Shown here: one piece after another, positions 38,868 through 49,416 of the stretch
Numbering within the stretch: position 1 is the first letter of the stretch
Layout of the letters: each line of letters opens with the position of its first letter
Assembly: GCA_028564675.1 (NCBI GenBank)
Contig: JAOVVO010000060.1
Location: 1-64,000, forward strand
DNA: 64,000 nucleotides
Origin: Onchocerca lupi
Lineage: Eukaryota; Nematoda; Chromadorea; Rhabditida; Onchocercidae
Reading direction: 5' to 3'
Position numbers and translations under genes: made by a program
Notes under the pieces: model-generated
What the model was told of the DNA's origin: nothing
What the model saw: only the letters and a program-made list of their open reading frames with translations
Database searches by the model: none

Positions 38868-40672
38868 ATGCTTCTACGTTTGGCTGGTTTTGCGGTTATT
38901 TTCACCACATCGACTCTTATACTAATATTTATGTGGAACTTAAGACCTGAACTTTCACCTTCCACAACACACGGCAAGCCTAGCATGTATTTTCCAAGAA
39001 CTGTCGCCGATTTAAACGTTTACGTCAAATATTTCAGCAAATATAAGTTAGTATATTTTTATTTTAAAATTTAAAATTAGTTTGCAGCAATGTTTTATTG
39101 AATTTCATTTAATTTGGATTGAGTTGTTGCTTTCGATACAGTGCTTTAAGTGAAACCAAAATTACGCTTTGGATTCTTTTGTCTTCTATTTTTGAAACTT
39201 CTTTGGTATGAAATGCCCGCTTAACAAATGCAAAGATAATTTAGAAACGAATGATATATTGAAGGACCGATCGATTTTTTTTTCAGAGAGAAACATTTTG
39301 TCTATCTTCTGCTATTGTTTAGCCTTGTCTATTTGTACAAACAATCATTTGCTATTCCTGGATCTTTTTTCATGGTACTTTTTAAAGATTTAATCTTACA
39401 TTTCAAACTAATGCTACTGATTAACTATATGATGTTGTATAACCATCAGCATCATCGTGCTCCTACATGAGTCTACGATTGTCTATAAAAGCGAAGCACT
39501 CCGTATTATATAACTAAGAATGTGCATTTTATCATTCTCGGGACTTTTTCTGTAAAAAAGATGCCTCGTTTCATACTAACTGAAAATATTTTCAGAACAT
39601 ATTAGCAGGAGCGTTGTTCGGTTGTTGGAAAGCATTGCTTTTGGTATGCTCGTTAACTGCTGTAGGTGCCTCATGCTGCTATTTGTTGAGTTTATGGTTC
39701 GCAAAACCTGTTGTCGAATTTTTTTTCAGTTATCACTTACAACGGCTCAAATATGAAGTGAGCTCTAAACCGTTTGCAGGTTTTGTTATGAAACTTACGA
39801 TTAGAAGTTGACAATTATTTATTTAGAATATTTGTTGACAAAATTTTATATATGAAACAACAAAAACACAATTTATCATTCATAGTTTCTAAATGATTTT
39901 GCGTTATTTTGATATGTTATCTAATATGGATGTCAACGATATCTTATCAATTTAAAGACTTGCTCATGGCAAATATTCTTTTTTAGGAAGCCTTATCAAG
40001 AGAAAAGTTATGTTAATATTATGCCAATGGGATATTAAAGTTTGTAGTGTGCTAAACAAATTATCAATTGAAAATATTTTACAGGTTGCTGAAAATCAAT
40101 ATAGACTGTTTACTTTTTTATTATGTGCTCGATTATTCCCACTTACACCGCACTGGTTGTTGAATGTTTGCTTACCACTTATAAACATCCCACTGGGCAG
40201 TTTCGCTTTATCTATCTTAATTGGTTAGTAATTCTCTTTCGTTCAATTCAATTATTGTTAATAAATAGGAATAGTTTGTTAGTAAAGATAATAGTTTATC
40301 AATAAAAAATAGAAATATAAGAATGTGTTTAGTTTTTTTTTTTTTTTTTTTTTTTGACAAAAGAAGCGAAATTGAAGCTTTAGCTTTTATGGAATTTTCA
40401 ATATTGGTTTTTGATTTTTTAATTTTTTTTGATTCTTTTTTTAGAAAAAAATTGGAAGTATGAGAATTTTAGGCTTAATTCCATACAACCTGCTATGTGT
40501 GCAAGCTGGAAGCATCCTCAGTGATTTGAAAGACATTTCTGAAATATTCAATTTGACAACTACTGTACAACTTGCTGGACTGGCAGTAATTGTATTTCTT
40601 TTTGGTAAAATTACGAAAACTTTCTGTGCAACAAGCAGAAATGTCGTTGGACATATTTTTCTCGTAAGATAA
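38868..40672 (+). CDS. TMEM41A: TMEM41A homologue (VTT/DedA-domain membrane protein)
   Basis: Five exons, 38868-39046, 39287-39374, 39596-39757, 40085-40223 and 40473-40672, in phase, giving 255 aa (human TMEM41A 264 aa). Seen: an N-terminal membrane segment, FPRTVADL, then YLYKQSFAIPGSFFMNILAG, GASCCYLLS, RLFPLTPHWLLNVCLPLINI and GLIPYNLLCVQAGSILSDL. These follow the order of TMEM41A rather than TMEM41B, with FP before the first re-entrant region and the GLIPYN-VQ(A/T)GSIL signature. Known: the VTT domain has a re-entrant-loop and TM bundle shared with bacterial DedA; the TMEM41/VMP1 group sits in the ER, and some members scramble phospholipids. The start is the first ATG of the frame. The final exon reads to a stop six codons past GHIF; a donor-like CTC/GTAAGA there means a further exon is possible. 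A good AATAAA follows at 40698. Confidence 0.93.
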
Positions 40673-40697
40673 CACTACCTTGGATACAATAATGTAA

Positions 40698-40703
40698 AAT
40701 AAA
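40698..40703 (+). terminator. Polyadenylation signal AATAAA of the TMEM41A gene
   Basis: Canonical AATAAA 26 bp after the TMEM41A stop codon, followed by GT/T-rich sequence. Consistent with a very short 3' UTR. Confidence 0.5.
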
Positions 40704-41434
40704 AACTGTGTCTTTCACATCATGCCCTTAGGTTGTTATATTTTAATAATAAAATCAGGTTTGTTTTGTGTGTTTTTTTCTTCAAATGTCTTTTGTAAGT
40801 AAAAAAAAGAGCAGAAGGAAAGTTTCCTAAATGGATATAAAGCATTTCGACTGTTTCAATGTCACATACATTTTTAAATTTCTCAGCATGTATAATTTCT
40901 AAAAACTCATAAGTTACAATATTAAAATAAACTGGACTTTGGAAAAAAATTAAGTGCGCTTTAAAAGTACGAGGATTTTGAACATGAATTCGTAAATTAT
41001 GATGAAATGTGCCATTCCGTATTTTTTTTTTTTTGTTACGTTTATCTGATTTTAAGAACTCCTAAAGTTGCAAAAAGAGAGGAGATAAAAGGTTAGTTTT
41101 TTGTTGACATTCTCAAACTTCGGTGTTTTCGTTGTGAGTCATTTCTTCAAGCGGAAATTTCGTTTTTGTATAAAATCAATATATCAAAATCCGCAAATTA
41201 TAAATCAAGATTTTAGTTGGACATCAAATTAAATTCTACGTTTCAAATTAAATTTATGTTTGTTGTGTTGTGTGTTGTGGCTAGTCCTATCCATGTTGTT
41301 CAGAAAATTTAACTCAGCAAATATTAACAATTTTTTTTTTTCAAGTCAAATTAATTTTTTTTTCTTTTTTTTTTTGGTTTTTAAGCAATACAAAACCTGT
41401 ATATTTTTACTAAACATGATTTTGGTGATTGTAT

Positions 41435-41494
41435 GTTTTTACTATATATGATTTTGAAACGCTAAACCGTTTCAAAATCATATATGGTAAAAAC
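41435..41494. repeat. 27 bp-arm hairpin
   Basis: Arms 41435-41461 and 41468-41494 are nearly perfect reverse complements (core ATATATGATTTTGAAACG) around a 6 bp loop. The very short loop suggests a stable cruciform or a small fold-back element. It lies about 760 bp past the TMEM41A stop. Confidence 0.85.
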
Positions 41495-42238
41495 CGTTGT
41501 GTTTCTGAATATAGAGAATTACTATTATTTGATTAAAATACATATAATATCAAAAATAGATCTTAGATTTTTGTTTTAGTTGCTCTCATCTTATTTTTGC
41601 TTTTTTTTTTTTAGTATTGATAAAAAAATAAAGCAGACTTTTTTTTTCTTCAATTCTTTAATTATGATGACTTAATGAACTTAATGAAAATTATATATAG
41701 TTCAAATGTTTATCCTTGACGCTCGGTAACAGTGTATGTGTAAAAAGTATATGTGCTTGTTTATTTGAATAACTAACATTTTCTGTAACACCTTGTTTGA
41801 AATTATTATGATTAAAAATTATTATTTTTGTTTTATTCATTGCTGCAGGTTTAGTGTGCAAAAATGTCTTCTACTTCTGTGTTGTCAATTAAATCTATAG
41901 AATTACTATTATTTTCCTTTTGTAATTTAAGGTTCCCTTTTTGTTTCTTTTTATTTTGATGTAATCAATATTTAAATATATGTTTGTGTTCTTGTTTGTA
42001 ATGAAAAAATATGAAATTTTTTAATAATAAAAGAAATTCAGATGTCAGCAAATTTCTACGGAATAATCAATTTTATAAGAATTCAGTAACAGAATTTTGT
42101 TCCGAAATTATTTGAATTTCAGCTAAATTATTATGAAATTTAATTGCTAATACCTCTCATTCTTCATGTCACAACTGCTTTAACAACGTACACAGAAGCA
42201 TAAGAAATCATTTGTCAATTAGAATGAATTTGACTTAC

Positions 42239-42447
42239 AATTTTTGGATCATGATAGATGGATGTTAGCTGTTGTATGTTTTCTACAGATATATTTTTCG
42301 AGCATTCGGAGAAAAAATTAGAAAAGGAGGTTAAATTAAAATTTTTCAATATAATTCTATTTCCATTCACGCACAATGAAAAGTTGGAGTTATAATTGAT
42401 TGGTGCGAAAGGTTTCTTAATTTCGCTTTCATTTTCACTTATTTCAG
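42239..42447 (-). CDS. Candidate exon of an unrecognised minus-strand gene
   Basis: An open block of 69 codons between an acceptor (AAAACAG ending at 42448) and a strong donor (ATT/GTAAGTC at 42238). It reads EISENESEIKKPFAPINYNS, then two clusters with N-x-S/T sites (NFSL, NLTS, KNIS), and ends YHDPKI. Codon use looks more protein-like than its surroundings, but no family is recognised and no partner exon is proven. Could be a real exon, a pseudogene piece or chance. Confidence 0.22.
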
Positions 42448-43068
42448 CTGTTTTTGCCTTTGTTATAGTCCATAAAAACAAATTATCCTAACTGATATAA
42501 TTTATCGCACAGTAACTCTTCAATTTCCAGAAAGTAATCGGTTTCTCGGTTTACGGAAGCAAAAAAAATTGGCACAACATATGGCTCTTCAACAAACTGT
42601 AATTGATCAGCAGATTTTACACATAATAGCTAGGGAAGTTCAAATAATATTCAAAAACCAAAAGTTCGTTTTAGCAGCAATTTATTTTTGATTATACAGA
42701 GTCAGATGATGGAAATTGTGGCTAGATGAATGAATTTTCAATGAAAGCTAAATTTAGTTCTGCAAGGTTTCTGTCACGCTGAAATAAACATTCCTTTTCC
42801 AGGAAAGAGCAAAATACCCTTTTCGGTATTATAAAACAAAGCTCGGAGCAAAAAAATCATATTTATCGTTCATTTGTGCCTACGCTTTCTATTATTGCAG
42901 GATTTAGGAAAGATTAACGGTTTCTCGTTATTTACGTAGGCCGCAATTTTTCCTATTTGTTGTTCAAACACCGTTCTATGCTCTCCTCTCTGTAATCCTT
43001 AACATAAACACACCTTTATGTGTTCGTAATTTTGCTTCATTCCAATAGTTGAATCTCCGGGGTCATAC

Positions 43069-43249
43069 AGGAATCCTTGGGGTCATCGCTGTAACAATTA
43101 TAGTTGAATAAATCAGCTCTATCAACATTTTTAATTACAACGTTAATTAGTTCATTTAATTGAACGTAACATATAATTGATTTGCTATAATCTTTGGGCT
43201 GCGTGCATAGAATAACTTTATTGCAGTGGTGTTCATAAATTATCATTTT
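43069..43249 (-). CDS. Second candidate minus-strand exon, weak
   Basis: Open from an AACAG acceptor (just above 43249) to a weak GTATGA donor below 43069. It reads KMIIYEHHCNKVILCTQPKD, later YVQLNELINVVIKNVDRADL. No domain is recognised. Same strand as the candidate at 42239-42447, but the two are not shown to join. Low confidence. Confidence 0.15.
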
Positions 43250-45574
43250 CTGTTTACTTCAATAAAATTCAAAAATACTCAAATCGGATACATTCAATGT
43301 CGACAATTGTACGAAGTTTAAAAGGTAAACTTTTATTGATTTTTGAAAATATCAACTAAATTATAGCACAGATTAGGGTTTAAATAGTAAAGCCAGCCAA
43401 TGCTGAAAATGTTTCGAAGAATTTTCTCAAAAAGCAGAAAAATAAACAATTTGGACTTTTTTTTAAAGCAGGCTGAAGACAATAATTTAATAGTTTACTA
43501 TTTTAGATATTTGTTAATTTATTTTGTTTTTTGATCTTCCAATGGTAGTTTCATCTTCTTCTTCTGACATTACACATTTGAAAACATTCTTTTTTGCAAG
43601 CATTATGGCAAATATTAGTCTTCGAATGAAATAACAGTTGCTAATTTGACTTTCTCATTGCTAAGATATTTACAGTATTCAGTTTTTTCTTTCGAAAACA
43701 GCTCTTGCAGGAGAAATAACTTGAATTATTTACAGAATTCTGAATACTCGAGATTCGGTTTACAGTAAGTGAGGTTGTCGCATCAATTATGCCTGAACAG
43801 TGCTCAATGTTTTTGAAAAATTACTTTTTTTCCAATTTCCAAATCGAAAAAAGAACTTACACAATCTTCACTATTATTGTTTATACTATCATATTTCTAT
43901 CGGTTATTTATATATTATCCATACTTTTTCCAAAAAAATTGATTTCCAATTTTTTGATCTAAATAATAGAATGAAATTTTGCAGTTGAAAATAGTGAAAA
44001 TTTATTAGGAAAAAAATAACTTAAAATTTGAAATAATTTTCTGACAATTGTATTCAGGATTCAGTTTTAGAAATGTTAACTTTTTTCTCTTTTTTTTCTT
44101 TTGTTTAAATTCCTTTCTCCATTTTTTGAATTAAATAATTGTAGTACTTGAATCAAGGTGTTAACTTTTCAAGATGTAGCAAGCAGGAAAACAGAAATTT
44201 TGCTATCGCTAATATGGAAATTGACATTATATTTGCCCATTTATTGAATGTCAAAATCGATGAAACGACTGATTTGATTTTATTTACAATGGTTTTACCA
44301 GTTTTTTTTTCAATGAATATAGCATAAATAGATGCTGCAATCATTTTACTTCGACATTGACCATACAATTAATGCTATTTGTTCTTTTTTTTTTTTTTTT
44401 TTTTCAAACATTGCACTATTTGTTGAAATAATATTAATTAAAATTGAAATAATATTACTTGAAATTGGAAAATCTTCTGAAACCTTTGAAAATTACAAAA
44501 AGCACAATAATTGCTGAGACATCGTATTTTAAAATATTTTTCGCGAATGATTCGGCAACGAAAACTTAATATCACTGTTGTTTATTTAGTTGGTATTGAC
44601 ATAAATTGAGTCTTGCCTATTATATTGTATTTATTTTGCTATTTTAGAATGCATGTGAAACTTTGAGACAAGCTATGTACTGAGATTTCTTTAATTCTTT
44701 TTTTCAAATCTTACCTTTTTATTATCAAAAATATTTGAAGCTTTCGGGAGGCATGAAATGAATTAGCATTTCTCCTCCATTTTCTTCATTCTCGAACTGG
44801 AGCAATCGCTGGAAAGTCTTTGTTTGATTTATTATTTAATTTGTTTGTTTTGTAGTTTTTCAGAACTATCTAATATATTTGTTCAAACATTGCAAACTTC
44901 CAATGTTTTTGTTTTGGCTTAGGAAAAAAAAATGCTTTTCATATATTAGCATAGATTGCTCAAAAAAGAAGCTTTATTTAAAACTGTGTCAATGTTTGCA
45001 TAGAAATAAAAATTGTTTACTTTATCACTCAGTAAGAAAATTAGTTAATTAGTTGTATATGCTTGTTTTCAGTGTTTTTTTTTTCTAACTGGCATATTTT
45101 ATCATCTTGAAAAGGCACTTTAATTATTAATGAAAACGATTTGATACATTGCTGCGACAAAAATTCATGAAGTCAATTAATGATCATAGAGATATGACAA
45201 TGACAATGATATCTATGCTACTTTATTACGATAATTTGAAGATTCGAAAAACGAGTTTTCTAATGAAAGATTTCTGAAGAAGAAGGAAGAAAATGAAGCG
45301 AAGAATTAGTAGTTTCGAAATGTTTTTAATTTTTTTTCTCATTTATTTTTCTTAACGAATTTCGAAATATTGTTAAAATAAACTCATCAAATGTTTTTTC
45401 TTTCTTTCTTTTTTTTTTTTTTTTTTTTTTTAATACGAAATTGCAATCACTGAAGTATTTTCCTGTCAAACAAATAAAGAAGAAGAGGTAATGAGAAGAG
45501 TTGAAATGAAAATATAAGAAATAAACGAAGTTGAAAAAAAGGCAAGATTTCTTTCAGTACTTTACTTTACTCCG

Positions 45575-45835
45575 ATCCGGTTCATAAGATACTTTGCTAC
45601 GCCTTTTGGTTGTCGCCATCCGTTGATGACCTGATTGCCTTCACTTCCTCAAAAGTTTTTCCTAACATCATCTCAGTTCCTTATCAAAGGTAAAAGGGAT
45701 ATAACCTCCCTTTCCCGTCATTCTTATCACAACTGAACCCTCAACAAGTACCATTCCTTGATTTTTTTGATAAACCACAGTGTTTGCTGTACCGAAATTT
45801 ATAGCATATCGCTTCTTTGCTTGAGAAGATGAAAA
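45575..45835 (-). pseudogene. mreB: Decayed bacterial mreB fragment (probable Wolbachia nuclear transfer)
   Basis: On the minus strand the frame from 45835 reads FSSSQAKKRYAINFGTANTV, then VYQKNQGMVLVEGSVV, then KGGYIPFTFDKE. This is the N-terminal phosphate-1 region of MreB (typical motif GTANT(L/V)(V/I)Y...G..L.EPSVV). After KE the frame breaks: a single-base loss puts MMLGKTFEEVKAIR in another frame, followed by degraded sequence with stops. Only about 75-85 codons of the roughly 350-codon gene remain. Known: MreB is the bacterial actin-like shape protein, absent from animals, kept in Wolbachia and other rod-shaped bacteria. Filarial worms often carry nuclear Wolbachia transfers. Inferred: an old, non-functional transfer, since AT content matches its flanks, no bacterial neighbour genes are recognised, and EPSVV reads EGSVV. 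The exact donor cannot be fixed by eye. Confidence 0.8.
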
Positions 45836-45948
45836 GCTCTTGCTCCAGTTTTCATCACTGCGGACTGCTAGAATTATTTGAGCGAAGCAAAAAAAGGAGT
45901 GAAAGAGATGAAAAGTAGATCAAGTTTTCGATAGTTTCTGTAACTTAC

Positions 45949-46092
45949 CTATCGACAGGTTATTTCCTTCGAATATTATCATTTTTGATTGTTGTACCGT
46001 TAATTTCACCGTCTCAGATTTTTTATTTAATATTGCATCATCACTGTTGACATTTCTTATATTAATATCGGTCAGCAACAAGATTTGTTTTC
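45949..46092 (-). CDS. PDZ-like half domain: candidate exon or pseudo-exon
   Basis: Reads GKQILLLTDINIRNVNSDDA, then ILNKKSETVKLTVQQ. This closely follows the second half of a PDZ domain (GDxILxVNDxxxRNVxxDDAxxLLKxxxxxVKLTV). The block ends at a strong donor (ATAG/GTAAGT below 45949) and may start after TTGCAAG, giving phase 2 in and phase 1 out. Upstream in the frame a TGA sits where the usual R-L-Q-x-GD lead-in would be, and no first half was found, so it may be decayed. It lies 113 bp upstream, on the same strand, of the mreB fossil, which would fall in its downstream intron. Domain resemblance is seen; function is unknown. Confidence 0.4.
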
Positions 46093-48760
46093 CTTGCAAT
46101 CATTTTAGCATCTTTCAATTTTCTCATTCAAAGTATGACAAGAACATAATTCGATATGTCTTCTGAATCCGGCCACTCAAATTAATGACCTTGGCGTGAT
46201 CATTTCTCTTTCACAGTTGTTCCTCTTTCCTTTTTCGACCCATGTAATTATTATTTGCCAGCATATCATAGCTACTAATTTTCCAATTAATGAGTCTAAT
46301 TTGTTCTGCTTTCGTCCAGTAATCCATGTATAATATCGATTGATTTCATATGAATTGCGCACGACAATTGTTTAGAATTGATTTCAGTATTTCCCAACTT
46401 TTTTAAATTTTTATCTAAATTTCCTTCTCCTCTTTAGCCTTATAAATTGGAAGCATCAATAATTATTCGCATTTTTCTAATAGTCATTCTACATTTCATC
46501 TGATCGTTTAGTGATAATCACAATTTTGCTATCTTAGTTTACATCGAATGCTTAGAAATTTAAATTTCGCCTAATCTGTGCTGAAAAAAATTGATTTGAC
46601 CAAGTCGTTAATTGTGTAAATTTCGTTTTAAATTACCTCATCTCCATCTGTCATTTGTTGAGAAAAAAAATTAGCTGAATATATAAAGCTTCCAGTTAAT
46701 CTATAGAATAATAAAGTTTTCAGAAACGAACTCTGATTGCAAACTTGTCGTTCAATTTCAGTAAATATAGCCTTTATTTAAATTGGATCTTCTTTTCCAT
46801 TCCTTTTTTGTACCTCTTGGCTCAGATTACATCAATAGTTCCCGATGGCCAATGCTACTTGTCAGTGATATTTATTATCTTTAATTTATGGAAAGAAAAG
46901 TAGTTAGGTTGGTAGTTATTTCATTATTACATTATCAATACATTAAAGCGTATCATTTCCATGGCTCACTACATACTTGAAATTCAAAACTTTTGAACTG
47001 CATATTAAAGTCTTTGCATTATTCGTTCTCTGATCTAGAATCTATAATTTAAGATGGAATCTCCCTAACAAGAGAACGTAATAACGAGAATGATAATAAG
47101 GAACGAAATGATAACGAAAATGATAACAAGGAATAAAATTGGTGTGAAAAAAAGATAAAACTGGGAGGTGTTATCAAGACTCCTTAGTTTTTCTATTCGA
47201 TATCACAAGGCTATTTCAAATTATAATGAAGATCTAAAAGTCCCACTATTTAGAAGATAAGAAAGAGGTAAATAAAAAAGAAAATAAAAGATAGAACAGA
47301 AATAAGGAATAAAAAGAGAAGGAAGGAATTTGCTCGAAAAATTTGTCATTTGTTCTTGATTGAAATTTTGGATTTCAAGCGCGAAAATTAAGGATTTAGA
47401 AATCGATGAATTATCTACTTCCATCATATTAACATCATCATCATTAAAAATTATCACTACCATATTGATATGATCATTTGTTATGAAGCTATTATCACTG
47501 ACAATAAATTATTGGTGCCAGTAATGATGATTGAAAGATTTCCATCAGTTGTTATTCTCATTCATAGATTGTTTGACTTTCCTGAAATATTAAGTTGATT
47601 TGATGAGGAAATCAAAATAACATATACAGATGTGAATAACTTCTTAAAACAGGTCTTTCTTGTTTCCTTGCTCTAAAAACAAAACGGAAGCATGATTCCC
47701 CGATTTCTACCTAACATTGCTTCTTCAGCTTCCACTATCTTTTAATTGTTTGCATTTATTTAAATAGAATTAAACATTTCATCAATTTATTGGTTGCATC
47801 ATTTAAATCATTTAAGTTACTATTTTCGTCAAGTACAAATCGATTTTAAATTTTTAGACTTATTTGTCAGGCGTCTTTTGTTATCATTTTTAACAGACAC
47901 TGTTATCATTTTTGACATTCTTAATGAATCAGCATAATCATAATACTGCCATAATTATTCACACGGATTTAATTCTTTTTTTTTTTTTTTTTTTGAAAAC
48001 TATGAAGAAATACTTTTGCATTGAAGGAATCCCTGAGAAATCGAATCGTTCATATCGGAATCATAATATTACCCAATTATTCCGGGATGTTAGTAATGAT
48101 AAATCCTAAGTGAGAACTATAATGCTAACTTCTAAAATTGTCGTTTGCTTTCAATTAGAATAATTTATTTTCTCGTATTTTTGATAATTTACGATTAGCA
48201 TTCCAAGAAGGTCACAGAACAGTACCTCTTGCTGGATTTAAATGTAGCATTAAATGGTGTTTGAATCTCAATTGTTATCTTCCATATTCAAAATGAAATA
48301 TGTCGAATGAAACATCAGGAAGAATATTGCTTACAAAACATTTTCTTCAAAATATAGAATTGCAAGAATTGATCGAGAGAAAGCAGTTTCGAAAAATCAG
48401 AAAAATCAAAAAATCAATTGGTGGGATCAAAAGATGAGATAGTAAAATGGATGTCTTTTTTCCCAAGGCATAATTAAATTATGTCATTGAAATCGTTGGA
48501 CAACAATGTTCTGACATCTAATATAATATCATCATCTACATGACTGTGCAAATTGCAGTATGCAAGTATAATTCATATCCTGTCGTGCATGCTCTTTTAA
48601 GCATTATTTTTCTTCGTAGAATTCTGGAAAAAATTTCAAAAAAGATTGTAAACTTCCGTATTTTTCTTCTTTTTTCTAAATTGCATGCATGTAAAATAGT
48701 GAAAATTCATGTGCAATGTAAGACTTTTGACAAAATTGCAAAATTGCATCATTATATTGT

Positions 48761-48924
48761 ACATGCATGCAACAATAAATAAAGAGCAACGATCGAAAGA
48801 ACAGGAAATACAATAGCATTGGAGATGATATGATAAGAGTTGGAAAGAATTAACATTTTTCTTACATGCGAACAACAATAAATGAAGAGCAACGATCATA
48901 AGAACAGGAAATATAATAGCACTG
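48761..48924 (+). repeat. 61 bp direct repeat pair, 103 bp apart
   Basis: Copies 48761-48821 and 48864-48924 share ACATGC, AACAATAAAT, GAGCAACGATC, AGAACAGGAAAT and AATAGCA with about eight differences. A local duplication in AT-rich spacer. Confidence 0.85.
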
Positions 48925-49416
48925 CATGTGATAGAAGTTAGTGCTTGATATTTCACTCCGAAATACTGTTATTTGATTCGATTCAGCTGATCCTTTTCAC
49001 TTTATCATTAATAAGCTGATAAGCCGATAAGTATTTATTTGCCTTTATCATTAAGAAAACAAACCTAAAAGGGAATCCAAAGAGATGTAGTTTGTTGCTG
49101 CTGAATGAAATGAATCGTTTCCATTTTTCTCTTCATCCGTCTTTTTTTCTCCTTGTTTGATTTTTGTGCTAAATGTGCTAATCATTTCCTTTTATCTTTC
49201 TAGTTTTCATTATTTTGAAATTAATGGATGCAAATATCATCATATCATCCTAGGGTCATTGAAAGGTCACTGAACAGTATGCCATTGTTAACATTATCAA
49301 TTTTTTCTCCTTAATTTTCATTCTATGTTTTAAAGTTTGAAAAAATTTCAGAATCGGATCAACAGAATCCTCTACTGACATCATCTAACAAATTCCATCG
49401 TACTGATTGTTACAAT

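Larger units (their letters stand above)
40673..49351. other. Intergenic interval with bacterial fossil and weak exon candidates
   Basis: About 8.7 kb between TMEM41A and the POT gene. It contains a 27 bp-arm hairpin (41435-41494), two uncertain minus-strand exon candidates (42239-42447, 43069-43249), a long T run at 45411, the mreB fossil (45575-45835), a PDZ-like half domain (45949-46092) and a 61 bp repeat pair (48761-48924). The rest is AT-rich with stops in all frames. Confidence 0.5.

Noticed and set aside
46177..46362. Minus-strand frame with TWITGRKQNK as the missing first half of the PDZ domain
   Set aside because: Only a faint ITGR resemblance; no GLGF-type loop and no splice join in phase to 46092.
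48636..48956. 106-codon minus-strand frame
   Set aside because: Cys/Leu/Phe-rich translation of AT-rich repeats (the 61 bp repeat pair); no homologue recognised.
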